Shown here: positions 1-7,537 of the stretch, piece after piece
How the letters are laid out: every line of letters begins with the position of its first letter
How positions within the stretch are numbered: the first letter of the stretch is position 1
NCBI GenBank assembly: GCA_905207905.1
Contig: CAJLNC010000066.1
Coordinates: forward strand, 1 to 14,104
Source: an uncultured Lachnospiraceae bacterium
GTDB lineage: Bacteria; Bacillota_A; Clostridia; Lachnospirales; Lachnospiraceae
DNA: 14,104 bases
Direction of reading: 5' to 3'
Translations under genes and position numbers: made by a program
Notes under the pieces: generated by a model
Databases searched by the model: none
Seen by the model: only the letters and a program-made list of their open reading frames with translations
What the model was told of the DNA's origin: nothing

Positions 1-656
1 CTGGTACGGAAGGTAAAGTTTCCGGGAGTGATCTCATTTCTGAAGGACTTTCCAACCTGTCCGATACCGAAGGGAACTTTCTTTCTGGAGGTTCTCTGCA
101 CATTCTTAAAGTTTACAAAAATTCCCTGAGCAGTCTCCGGTCTTAAATACACGGTATTTTTTGCATCCTCCGTTACCCCCTGGAAGGTCTTAAACATCAG
201 GTTAAACTGGCGGATATCGGTAAAATTGTGCTTTCCGCAGGAAGGGCAGGGAATGTTGTGCTCTTCCACAAAATTCTTCATCTCTTCCTGACTGAAAGCG
301 TCAATGGGCTTTTCCAGTTCAATGCCTTTTTCCTGACAGTAATCCTCAATCAGCTTATCTGCACGAAAGCGCTCGTGACATTCCTTACAGTCCATCAGAG
401 GATCTGCAAATCCGCCCAGATGACCGGATGCCACCCAGGTCTGAGGATTCATCAAAATAGCGCAGTCCACGCCTACATTGTAGGGATTCTCAGTGACAAA
501 CTTCTGCCACCAGGCCTTTTTTACATTATTTTTCAGTTCCACACCCAGGTTTCCATAATCCCAGGTATTTGCCAGACCGCCGTAAATCTCGGAGCCGGGA
601 TATACAAATCCTCTGCCCTTTGCCAATGCAACGATCTTCTCCATGGTCTTTTCCAT
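1..656 (-). CDS. glyQS: Glycyl-tRNA synthetase, single-chain type, N-terminal part (runs off the left edge)
   Basis: This class II enzyme charges tRNA-Gly with glycine in the cytoplasm, using ATP. About 218 N-terminal residues are present; the rest lies beyond base 1. The protein starts [20 protein letters not shown] and continues with [22 protein letters not shown], the usual opening of the homodimeric (alpha2) bacterial and archaeal-type GlyRS. Two Cys pairs, CKEC and CPSC, within about residues 95-150 fit the zinc-binding insertion of this family. The last visible residues (SFRNEITPG then FTFRT) are class II motif 2. The start at 656 was chosen because GGAGG lies just upstream with good spacing; a second Met at residue 5 is less well placed. 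The gene begins 16 bp after the lipoprotein stop, so it is very probably co-transcribed from the era-recO side. No T-box leader is seen before it. Identification is firm. Confidence 0.95.
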   Translation of the reverse strand, partial: MEKTMEKIVALAKGRGFVYPGSEIYGGLANTWDYGNLGVELKNNVKKAWWQKFVTENPYNVGVDCAILMNPQTWVASGHLGGFADPLMDCKECHERFRADKLIEDYCQEKGIELEKPIDAFSQEEMKNFVEEHNIPCPSCGKHNFTDIRQFNLMFKTFQGVTEDAKNTVYLRPETAQGIFVNFKNVQRTSRKKVPFGIGQVGKSFRNEITPGNFTFRT

Positions 657-672
657 AGCTCTCCTCCTAAAT

Positions 673-1395
673 TTAGAATTCATAAATAATATATAAATAT
701 GTTTTTTCCAGATCTGTCTGAGTCAGGGCAGCGCCATCCTTCTCTTCCACATACACTGCGGACGAGGGCAGCACCAGACCTTCCTCCTTCGCTTCTTCCG
801 CCTGAGCGTCCCGCTTTACAGACTTCTTTCCTGTGGGTGAACCATTGGCGCTGACATAGAGCACGTTTCCCGGAACCTCCACCACATGGTCGCTGTTGGT
901 CACCAGCACCTGCTGCTCCTTATGTTTCAGAGGCTCCTCATTGGAAATAGCAGCCTGATCCGCCTGGCCATCCTCCACCTTCTTAAACTGATTATAGAAC
1001 AGGTATCCCTCCATCTCTGCTCCCAGCATGGAACCATTGTAGAATTTTACATTATTATACTCTGCATAGTCCTCTGCTGACTGGTAAACCATTTTCAGAG
1101 AAATCTGGTTTCCTTCCCACAAAAGCTCCTCCACTTTTACTGCGTCAGTGCCATGAAGCTGATTATACTCGCTGACAGAGCTGTTAATCATCGTCTCCAG
1201 ATCTTTGCTGTTGTAATAGCTTTGATCCAGCTTATCAATCACTGTCTCTGTCACAGTCCCATCCTTTTCTATCTTTAAAGTCGTCTCTGTAGGCGCTTTC
1301 TCGGATGGAAATTTCTCCTCCAGCATCTCGCAGCCGCTCAGCATCAGACTGCACAAAATCACTGCAGCCAGCTTCCCGGTTCTACCTGTTCTCAT
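673..1395 (-). CDS. Small secreted lipoprotein of unknown function
   Basis: The 240-residue product has a type II signal peptide: basic start (MRTGRTGK), hydrophobic stretch [11 protein letters not shown], and lipobox LSGC with the acylated Cys at residue 22. It should therefore be anchored to the outer face of the membrane. The mature part is hydrophilic and rich in Glu, Lys and Tyr, with no metal site or catalytic motif that I recognise. A longer reading frame begins at a TTG at 1479 overlapping the recO stop. I prefer 1395 because AGGAGG lies about 7 bases before it and it gives a clean lipoprotein signal. The gene sits 80 bp after recO and 16 bp before glyQS, in the era-recO operon direction. 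The function is unknown; its position gives no clear link to DNA repair or tRNA charging. Confidence 0.85.
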   Translation of the reverse strand: MRTGRTGKLAAVILCSLMLSGCEMLEEKFPSEKAPTETTLKIEKDGTVTETVIDKLDQSYYNSKDLETMINSSVSEYNQLHGTDAVKVEELLWEGNQISLKMVYQSAEDYAEYNNVKFYNGSMLGAEMEGYLFYNQFKKVEDGQADQAAISNEEPLKHKEQQVLVTNSDHVVEVPGNVLYVSANGSPTGKKSVKRDAQAEEAKEEGLVLPSSAVYVEEKDGAALTQTDLEKTYLYIIYEF

Positions 1396-1475
1396 TCTGT
1401 ATCCTCCTAAAAACCGACAAAATTCGTCAGTTACCAAACCAATCCAATTCATTATAGCCTTAAAGCCACATATTT

Positions 1476-2156
1476 TCAATAGAAAATTTGCGGTTCCGGC
1501 ATATCCACCATATCCTCCAGGATTTCCAGAGACTTCAGTCTCCTGTCGATCTGTCCCTCCCGAATTTTCTTCTGACGCTGCTTCATTTCCTGCAGCACTT
1601 CCGGTTTCACCACAAAGGTGTACAGTTTTTGAATGGGAGCCTGGATCACATACTGGAAAGCAAACCGGGCCGCCTCCTGCAGGGTGGAATCATAAATCAC
1701 ATCCTGGGGAAATTCTCCGTTGATCACCATAAGTTTGACCTCAAACACCCAGCGCACCAGCTCATTGGGAAGTTTGGCATTTTCCAAAGCCCGCAGGGAA
1801 GCGTAAAGCAAATTCAACATTGCGGAGGCATCCAGATTCTCCCGGCCATAATAGTCCGCAAATTCCATAAAATAGAAGCCGTAGTAAACACCTTCAAAAT
1901 CCGCTTTTAGCTCTGAAAAATAGTTGGAGATATCCGCCTGCACCAGGGTGTAGGCGCTTCTCCCCTCATAGAGCGTAAAAATCCCAAAAGAGAATGGGCT
2001 GGCTGCCGCCAGCAGCGAACTGTTTGGCTTTCTGGCTCCTCTGGCAAAGGCAGTAATCTTTCCCCGCTCCTTTGTCAGAAGCACTACCCGCTTATCATAT
2101 TCTCCTGACGGAACTGCCGACAGCACCATGCCGGTCAGCCTGATTCCCTGACTCAT
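1476..2156 (-). CDS. recO: DNA repair protein RecO
   Basis: RecO works with RecR in the RecF pathway. It helps displace single-strand binding protein, loads RecA on gapped DNA and anneals complementary strands. The 226-residue protein opens with the RecO N-terminal OB-fold pattern: an early GMVLSAVPSGEYDKRVVLLT followed by GKITAFARGARKP, then FELYEGR-like text (TLYEGRSAYTLVQADI). The C-terminal half is helical, with a NGEFPQ segment. It is slightly shorter than many Firmicutes RecO proteins and contains no cysteine, so the CxxC zinc finger seen in several RecO proteins is absent. The ATG directly follows the era stop codon with no spacer, which points to translational coupling. Context era-recO-glyQS is classical in Firmicutes and supports the call. 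Confidence 0.93.
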   Translation of the reverse strand: MSQGIRLTGMVLSAVPSGEYDKRVVLLTKERGKITAFARGARKPNSSLLAAASPFSFGIFTLYEGRSAYTLVQADISNYFSELKADFEGVYYGFYFMEFADYYGRENLDASAMLNLLYASLRALENAKLPNELVRWVFEVKLMVINGEFPQDVIYDSTLQEAARFAFQYVIQAPIQKLYTFVVKPEVLQEMKQRQKKIREGQIDRRLKSLEILEDMVDMPEPQIFY

Positions 2157-3065
2157 CTAGATTTCCTTCTTATTGTATCCGAAATTCTTGATCATAAAAT
2201 CGCTGTCTCTCCAGTCTTTCTTCACCTTCACCCAGAGCTGAAGATTCACCTTCATTTCCAGCATATTCTCAATTTCCCGACGCGCCTGGCTTCCAATTTT
2301 CCGAAGCATGGCGCCTCCTTTGCCAATAATGATGCCTTTGTGGGAATCCCGCTCACAGATAATGGTAGCTTCGATATCCATAATACTTCCGTCCGGCCGC
2401 TCCGTCATTCTGTCAATAGCCACTGCGATACCATGAGGGATCTCCTCCTCCAGGCACCGCAGAGCTTTCTCCCGGATCAGTTCTGCTGCGATCTGCCGCT
2501 GCGGCTGATCCGTCACAGTATCCTCATCGTAGAAAGCCGGACCGTAAGGCAGGTACTTGAAAATAGCATCCAGCACTGCCTTCAGATTCTTTCCCCGGAG
2601 GGCGGACACTGGAATCATGTCCGCAAAATCATAAATTTTCCGATAAGCCTCTAAAAATCCAGGTACTTTTTCCTTATCCACTGTATCTACTTTATTCATC
2701 ACCAAAATCACCGGCGTCCTGGTTTTCCGAAGCTGCTCTGCGATATGCTGCTCCCCCTTGCCGATAAAATCAGAGGGCTCCACCAGCCACAGTATCACGT
2801 CTACCTCGCTTAAGGTGCGCTCCGCTACCGTCACCATATATTCGCCCAGCTTATTCTTTGCCTTATGGATTCCCGGTGTGTCCAGGAATACGATCTGTCC
2901 CTCCTTGCAGGTATACACTGTCTGTATCCTGTTTCTGGTGGTCTGAGGCTTATTGGAGGTGATGGCGATCTTCTGTCCGATCAGATGATTCATCAGTGTA
3001 GACTTTCCCACGTTGGGCCTGCCGATCAAGGTGGCAAAACCGGATTTAAATTTTGTATTTTCCAT
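2157..3065 (-). CDS. era: GTPase Era, 16S rRNA / 30S ribosome assembly factor
   Basis: Era is an essential Ras-like GTPase that binds the 3' end of 16S rRNA and checks late 30S subunit maturation at the inner face of the membrane. The 302-residue protein has all G motifs: G1 GRPNVGKS (15-22), a switch I region with TTRNRI (42-47), G3 DTPG (62-65), G4 NKVD (124-127) and G5 SAL near 154. The C-terminal KH domain carries the RNA-binding IIGKGGAMLRKIGSQAR signature near residue 245. The length is normal. The start at 3065 has an AAGGAAG ribosome-binding site. recO begins at the base after the stop codon, so the two are coupled. No convincing promoter was found in the about 100 bp upstream. Transcription may come from the peptidase side through the palindromic gap or from a promoter I did not recognise. 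Confidence 0.97.
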   Translation of the reverse strand: MENTKFKSGFATLIGRPNVGKSTLMNHLIGQKIAITSNKPQTTRNRIQTVYTCKEGQIVFLDTPGIHKAKNKLGEYMVTVAERTLSEVDVILWLVEPSDFIGKGEQHIAEQLRKTRTPVILVMNKVDTVDKEKVPGFLEAYRKIYDFADMIPVSALRGKNLKAVLDAIFKYLPYGPAFYDEDTVTDQPQRQIAAELIREKALRCLEEEIPHGIAVAIDRMTERPDGSIMDIEATIICERDSHKGIIIGKGGAMLRKIGSQARREIENMLEMKVNLQLWVKVKKDWRDSDFMIKNFGYNKKEI

Positions 3066-3165
3066 AAATTTCTTCCTTATCTATTTTCTGAAACCTTTTT
3101 CCCAAACGCGCTTCCTGTTGCTTCCTTTTTCTGTATTTGAACGCTCTACTTCTAAGTAAAAAAGT

Positions 3166-3282
3166 GGGGTTGCAAAATAATGGCTCCGGTGGATTTTCGG
3201 TGTGTTTTTCTCCGGAAATATGCTTTTTTTCGGTGAAAAATCACCCGAAAGGGTACCGCCGGAGGTATTTTGCAACATCCCC
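3166..3282. repeat. Long-hairpin (MITE-like) repeat element, copy A
   Basis: This 117-bp palindromic element has ends GGGGTTGCAAAATA and TATTTTGCAACATCCCC. Inside lie CCGGTGGATTTTCGGTGTG on the left and ATCACCCGAAAGGGTACCG on the right, which pair to make one long imperfect hairpin with its apex near TATGC. A second copy, on the opposite strand, is at 12955-13069 with the same ends and the same internal blocks. The left end of this copy is two to three bases shorter than its right end. No transposase is encoded, so it would be non-autonomous if mobile. It lies in the gap between the M16C peptidase gene and era. Confidence 0.8.
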
Positions 3283-3479
3283 TCCGCCTGCGGCGACATC
3301 TTCTCTGTTCGCCGCAGTGCGATCCTGCGGAGCATTTTTGTTTCATAGGACGGAATTTCCTGTGAAACATGGAAAGCTGCGTCCCGCAGCCAGCTGCTGG
3401 GAATCTGCCCCTCGCAGCATGCGCCAAATATCCGCACAAGCGCGGCTTCCTGGCGCATAGCTTGCAGGAATTAGGCTTT
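3283..3479. repeat. Palindrome-rich intergenic block with a dispersed repeat (second family, copy 1)
   Basis: No credible gene is here. The block holds consecutive hairpins. CTGCGGCGA (3288-3296) pairs with TCGCCGCAG (3309-3317), a 9-bp perfect stem. TTTCATAGGA (3341-3350) pairs with TCCTGTGAAA (3357-3366). GCTGCG (3376-3381) pairs with CGCAGC (3385-3390). ATGCGCCA (3419-3426) pairs with TGGCGCAT (3451-3458). The part 3318-3390 has a relative at 8800-8885 sharing TGCGATCC-GCGGAGC-TTTTTG and the following hairpins. None of these stems is followed by a T-run on the minus strand, so I do not call a terminator for the peptidase gene. An ORF across this region on the minus strand (3081-3458) is treated as spurious. 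Confidence 0.65.
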
Positions 3480-6400
3480 CTAAAATTCCTCCAGCTTCAT
3501 AAACAGATCTGACTCTGCTTTCAGCTTCTCCTCATTGCCCAGAACACAGATACAATTCTGGTCAAGAACCGCCTGCATGAAAGGCGCCAGCCTGTGGATA
3601 TCCTCCTGGGAGGCGGAAAGCACCTGATCCCTCTCCTGCTGGATACGCTCCTCTGTGAGGCCGCAGATCCATGCATTCATGGATCTTCTGCCAAGAGCTG
3701 CAGGATTCAGGGGCGTATCCATCTCACCAATGGTTCCGATGACATACTTTGTCATATCCCTTTCTTCCACTGTAAACTGCTCCAAATAAGCCGGAATCCC
3801 TTCATAAACCTGATTGGTGCCCCTAAGATGAGGATCCCTGAAGGAGACAAAATTCGAATCTCCATTTCTTCCAAAGCTGCCGCTGCAGCCATAGGCGCCT
3901 CCCTTAACCCGAATATTCGTCCACAGATACTCGTAGCTCATGATCACCTTCAGCACGCGAAGCGCCCCTGTATAATCAAAGCCTTTTTCTTTAAAGTTTC
4001 CGCTGCGGGCTACATACTGTACCTTGGCAGGGGTAAGAAAACCTTCATTTTTCTTTTCTGGTTTTAATCCGGTCAGATACTTCAAAGAGGAGCGCTCTGG
4101 TTTCCTGTCTATTTCTGCCTTTCCTTCCTCTGTTTTAGCCTCCCCGGCCGCCTGGAAGCCGCCCTCCAGGTGTCCGTCAGCAGCAAATTCTGCCATCTCT
4201 TTTGCCAGGCTCTCCGTCAGCGGCCGCAGCTCTTTCAGCACAGCTTCATCTGCCGTCACATCCAGAATTATTCCCTGAGGCTTCAACACCTTTTTCAGCA
4301 CCTTTTTCAGCTGCTGCTTTAAGAATCCCTTTTTCTCTTCAAAATGTTTTTCCAGATCTTCCAGTGTCTGATAAAATTCAATTCCGCTAATGCTGTCATT
4401 TAACACATACACCGGTGAAAAATAGGACATGGAGCGGACTGCCGCCGTAGCGCTTCCGCTGGAATTAAGCCGGGCAGAGGTCCTGGATTTTAATTTACTT
4501 ACAATCTCCTTCAGCCGTTTTTCCTGCTCTAAATTGGATGTAAAGAGGATTTCCCGGATCATCTGGAAACAATACTCCAGCTTATCATAGAGTGTGCGCA
4601 CCTGCACGCCAAGGGCTGCCCGAACCAGCTCCTTGTTCTCCTCATTTGGAAATACGCTGATTCCCGGCGTGATTCCTCCCGTATTCCGGTTGATCTCATT
4701 GTACAGATCCTGATACCCGTAATGCTCCGTGTCTACCATACCCAGTACATTTTTCAAAATTCCAAAATAGGGCAGCTCCTCCCGCTCCAGGCTGGAAGCG
4801 TCAAAAAGCAGGTTCAGGTAAGCGATTCCGTTGGTGGGATAATCGTGGTACAGCACCTGGGTGCCGTTCCAATTTTCTTCTCTTGTCTTAAAAGGAGCCG
4901 CTTCTTTTTTCAGATCCTCTCTGGAGAGCATGGGAATGGCCTGCAGCTCCTCCTGGGTGGAGGGAGTCTCCTGAAATCCACGAAGTTTTGCTGTTTTTTC
5001 TATCAGCCCCCGCACCTCGGCTTCGCTCATCCCCTCTTTGATCTTCTGAAGCCTGCGTCTGGTATCTTCCTCCATCCTGGCTGTCAGCCCCTTTTCCGGA
5101 GCTACCACAACCAGGGAGGCGTGGGGATTGTCCAGTATCCAGGTCTGTATCAGTTGCTCATAATATCCGGTACCCACCTGCTGTTTCAAAAATTCAAAAT
5201 CATCCAGCTGCTTTAAATAATCAAAGGGATGCCGGTCGCTGTAAAGCCAGCTGTCAAACACATCAATTCCATACATCAGCCCCTTAGGGAAGCTGCCGTA
5301 GTCTGCCTCCCGGAACTTAAACTCCATAATATTAATGGCGGCCTGGAGAGCATTTTCAGAGATTCCCTCTTTTACGATTTTCTCCAGCGTCCCTCGGATC
5401 ACCTCCAGAAACCGCTCTTTGTCAGAGGCATTTCCATTCTTTGCGATCACCGAGAACACGGGCTGGCAGATCCCGCTGTCATAGGAGCTCATAATATCCT
5501 TTCCGATTCCTTCATCCAGAAGGTTCTCTTTCAGAGGCGCTCCCGGAGCCTCTAAAAGGGCGTACTCCAACACCGCAAAGGCGCTGGCCAGCTTCGTATC
5601 CAGGCTGGTTCCCACCACAGTGCTGAAGGCCAAAAAGGTATTGTCCTCCTCCGTATCTCCCTGGGCAATGGAATACTTCCGATAAACTTCCTGCATATTT
5701 GCAAAAGGCTTCTGGAGTTTTATCTCAGAATCTACCGGATGATACGCAAACTGGCTTAAATATTCCTGATCCATCCAGTTTAAGCGCTCTTCAAAATCCA
5801 TATCACCGTACAGATAAATGTAACTGTTGGAGGGATGATAGTATTTTCGGTGGAAATCCAAAAAGGCCTCATAGGACAGCTCCGGAATCACCTCCGGATC
5901 TCCCCCGGACTCATAATAATAGGTATTATCCGGAAACAGGGAACTTAAAATCTCCCGCTCCAGCACATCTTCCGGTGAAGAAAAGGCCCCCTTCATCTCA
6001 TTGTAAACAACTCCGTTATAAACCAACGCATCCTCCGGCTTTTCTATCTGATAGCTCCAGCCCTCCTGGCGGAAAATTTCCTCTTTCTGATAAATATTGG
6101 GGAAAAACACCGCATCCAGGTATACGTGCATCAGATTTGCAAAATCCCTGTCATTGCAGCTGGCTACCGGATACATGGTCTTATCCGGATAAGTCATGGC
6201 ATTCAAAAAGGTATTCACGGATCCCTTAACCAACTCCACAAAGGGATCCTTTGAAGGAAACTTTCTGCTTCCGCACAGCACGGAATGCTCCAGAATATGG
6301 GCCACTCCCGTACTGTCCCCGGGGACGGTGCGGAATGCGATATTAAACACCTTATTCTCATCCTGATTTTCCAGCACCATCACTCTGGCGCCGCTTTTTT

Positions 6401-6488
6401 TATGCCGCAGCAGATATCCCTCTGACTGGATATCCGGAATCGTTTCCTTTAAGACCAGCTCATAGGCTGGAAGATTTTTTAGATCCAT
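3480..6488 (-). CDS. M16C family zinc metallopeptidase (insulinase / presequence-protease type)
   Basis: This 1002-residue protein belongs to the M16C group (PreP / Cym1 / falcilysin-like), large clamshell zinc proteases that degrade peptides. The inverted zinc motif is HILEH with H64, E67 and H68; the distal Glu ligand is probably E164 in VVYNEMKGAFSS. Typical M16C text follows: LCGSRKFPSKDPF and LNAMTYPDKTMYPVAS. The C-terminal half carries the family's partner residues in NIRVKGGAYGCSGSF near residue 870, the Arg/Tyr pair that contacts substrate across the chamber. No signal peptide is present, so it should be cytoplasmic. Length is normal for a single-chain M16C enzyme. The start at 6488 is preceded by AAGGAAGG. 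It stands alone, with a 147-bp gap upstream and 414 bp before era. The natural substrate cannot be told from sequence. Confidence 0.92.
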   Translation of the reverse strand: MDLKNLPAYELVLKETIPDIQSEGYLLRHKKSGARVMVLENQDENKVFNIAFRTVPGDSTGVAHILEHSVLCGSRKFPSKDPFVELVKGSVNTFLNAMTYPDKTMYPVASCNDRDFANLMHVYLDAVFFPNIYQKEEIFRQEGWSYQIEKPEDALVYNGVVYNEMKGAFSSPEDVLEREILSSLFPDNTYYYESGGDPEVIPELSYEAFLDFHRKYYHPSNSYIYLYGDMDFEERLNWMDQEYLSQFAYHPVDSEIKLQKPFANMQEVYRKYSIAQGDTEEDNTFLAFSTVVGTSLDTKLASAFAVLEYALLEAPGAPLKENLLDEGIGKDIMSSYDSGICQPVFSVIAKNGNASDKERFLEVIRGTLEKIVKEGISENALQAAINIMEFKFREADYGSFPKGLMYGIDVFDSWLYSDRHPFDYLKQLDDFEFLKQQVGTGYYEQLIQTWILDNPHASLVVVAPEKGLTARMEEDTRRRLQKIKEGMSEAEVRGLIEKTAKLRGFQETPSTQEELQAIPMLSREDLKKEAAPFKTREENWNGTQVLYHDYPTNGIAYLNLLFDASSLEREELPYFGILKNVLGMVDTEHYGYQDLYNEINRNTGGITPGISVFPNEENKELVRAALGVQVRTLYDKLEYCFQMIREILFTSNLEQEKRLKEIVSKLKSRTSARLNSSGSATAAVRSMSYFSPVYVLNDSISGIEFYQTLEDLEKHFEEKKGFLKQQLKKVLKKVLKPQGIILDVTADEAVLKELRPLTESLAKEMAEFAADGHLEGGFQAAGEAKTEEGKAEIDRKPERSSLKYLTGLKPEKKNEGFLTPAKVQYVARSGNFKEKGFDYTGALRVLKVIMSYEYLWTNIRVKGGAYGCSGSFGRNGDSNFVSFRDPHLRGTNQVYEGIPAYLEQFTVEERDMTKYVIGTIGEMDTPLNPAALGRRSMNAWICGLTEERIQQERDQVLSASQEDIHRLAPFMQAVLDQNCICVLGNEEKLKAESDLFMKLEEF

Positions 6489-6635
6489 GTTTCTGTTCCT
6501 TCCTTAATATAAATATAGTAATATGGTAAATAGTGATATACGAACGGTCTGTGTCTCTTGACGATCAACGATCTGCTGTTATTTACACGCTTTTCAAAAT
6601 TCCAGAAGCGAAAGCTGTCGTGACACTGCCGCTCC

Positions 6636-7313
6636 TTATCTCCTGCCCCGGGATATTACCCGGTCTCTGTGTTTTCTTGCCAAAAACAGGCACAGGGATC
6701 CTGCCAGCAGAATCACCAGCAGCATAAACACCGCACAGTGGAAAAAATAAGCGTCCGGCAGAATCAGGATCACCGGATCTGTCTTTGGATCAAACAGCCA
6801 GTAATCATTTCTGAAAAATACATGGTGAAAGGTGACAAAAAAACGATCCCAGTTCCAGATCGCCGCTACCCCCAGCGCCAGCGGAATTCCCAGTGACAGA
6901 AGCCCTGTAATCTTCAGATAGCCATATTGTCCCCGCCTGGCCTTTTTTATGATCCAGATCACAGAGCCCACAAAACTTGTCATGCACAGCACCTGTACGG
7001 CCACAAAAATCTGCTTCACTTCCTGAAAGTGAATGCGTCCCGACTCTGACATAGACAAAGTAGGGAAAGAAAGCTCCTTCCAGTACCAGAACTGATTGTA
7101 AAGGATCAGTGTATCATAATTCGCCTTAATATTTTCCACCGTCATTCCGGACTGTTTATCAATATTCAGCATAGTAATGTCTATATAGTATAGCCATTTT
7201 GCATTTAAAACCAACACCACTGCAAAAGTAAAAATAAACGTAGTCAGTACCAAAGCCAGTCCGACATTGCTCAAAAAACCGGAGGACTGCCTCCGCTGCC
7301 TTCTTGCTGCCAT
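6636..7313 (-). CDS. DUF1461 / TIGR01906 family integral membrane protein
   Basis: The 225-residue protein has four predicted membrane segments, at about residues 14-37, 104-125, 135-155 and 190-212, after a short basic start (MAARRQRRQ). Between the third and fourth segments it has FHHVFFRNDYWLFDP followed by TDPVILILPDAYF. This is the conserved signature I associate with DUF1461 (Pfam PF07314), common in Lachnospiraceae and lactic acid bacteria. The biochemical role of the family as a whole is not settled. In some Gram-positive bacteria, DUF1461 proteins (Lit/Lpl-type) have been linked to lipoprotein acyl-chain handling; I cannot show that here. The start at 7313 has GGAGGAAGG immediately upstream. 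It lies after a terminator that isolates it from the CofE-like gene and 147 bp before the peptidase gene. Confidence 0.85.
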   Translation of the reverse strand: MAARRQRRQSSGFLSNVGLALVLTTFIFTFAVVLVLNAKWLYYIDITMLNIDKQSGMTVENIKANYDTLILYNQFWYWKELSFPTLSMSESGRIHFQEVKQIFVAVQVLCMTSFVGSVIWIIKKARRGQYGYLKITGLLSLGIPLALGVAAIWNWDRFFVTFHHVFFRNDYWLFDPKTDPVILILPDAYFFHCAVFMLLVILLAGSLCLFLARKHRDRVISRGRR

Positions 7314-7357
7314 GTCCTTCCTCCAAATCGTAAATTTTCAGGATCTCTATTTGACAT

Positions 7358-7363
7358 TCTATA
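7358..7363 (-). promoter_or_regulatory. Possible extended -10 promoter for the DUF1461 gene
   Basis: On the minus strand the sequence reads TGTTATAGA, that is, a TG one base before TATAGA, which is an extended -10 form. No good -35 is seen at 16-18 bp. It lies 45 bp before the start codon, in the only free stretch between that gene and the terminator at 7436-7493. Support is weak and positional. Confidence 0.35.
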
Positions 7364-7435
7364 ACAAATCTATTCTACTTGGTTCTCTCCTCAGAATCAA
7401 TACCCATTTCCCAGTCCAGGAAGTCATTTCCTACG

Positions 7436-7493
7436 AAAAAAGAAGCGCCTGCCCGACGCGGAATCTGTCTGTGGCAGTGTGGCGCTTCTTTTT
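7436..7493 (-). terminator. Intrinsic terminator after the CofE-like gene
   Basis: AAAAAAGAAGCGCC (7436-7449) and GGCGCTTCTTTTT (7481-7493) form a long stem, with inner TGCC/GGCA pairing and a loop of about 20 bases. Read on the minus strand it is a GC-rich stem ending in a six-T run at 7441-7436, 45 bp past the CofE-like stop codon. The symmetric A/T ends mean it could work in both directions, though no plus-strand gene leads into it. Confidence 0.85.
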
Positions 7494-7537
7494 CTGTCAG
7501 TCATATCAGCTTATTCCCAAAATCTGCTTTACACAGA

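Noticed and set aside
1396..1479. A longer lipoprotein start at a TTG overlapping the recO stop
   Set aside because: It would put 28 residues before the signal peptide. The internal ATG has AGGAGG and gives a standard lipoprotein start.
3081..3458. A 125-codon frame on the minus strand between the peptidase gene and era
   Set aside because: It translates tandem palindromes and the hairpin element. The related repeat at 8800-8885 does not keep the frame, so the conservation is not at protein level.
6489..6635. A promoter or terminator between the DUF1461 gene and the peptidase gene
   Set aside because: The stretch is AT-rich near the peptidase start but no -35/-10 pair with proper spacing and no hairpin with a T-run could be supported.
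7351..7376. TTGACA followed by TATTCT on the plus strand
   Set aside because: The spacing is only 14 bp and no plus-strand gene follows.
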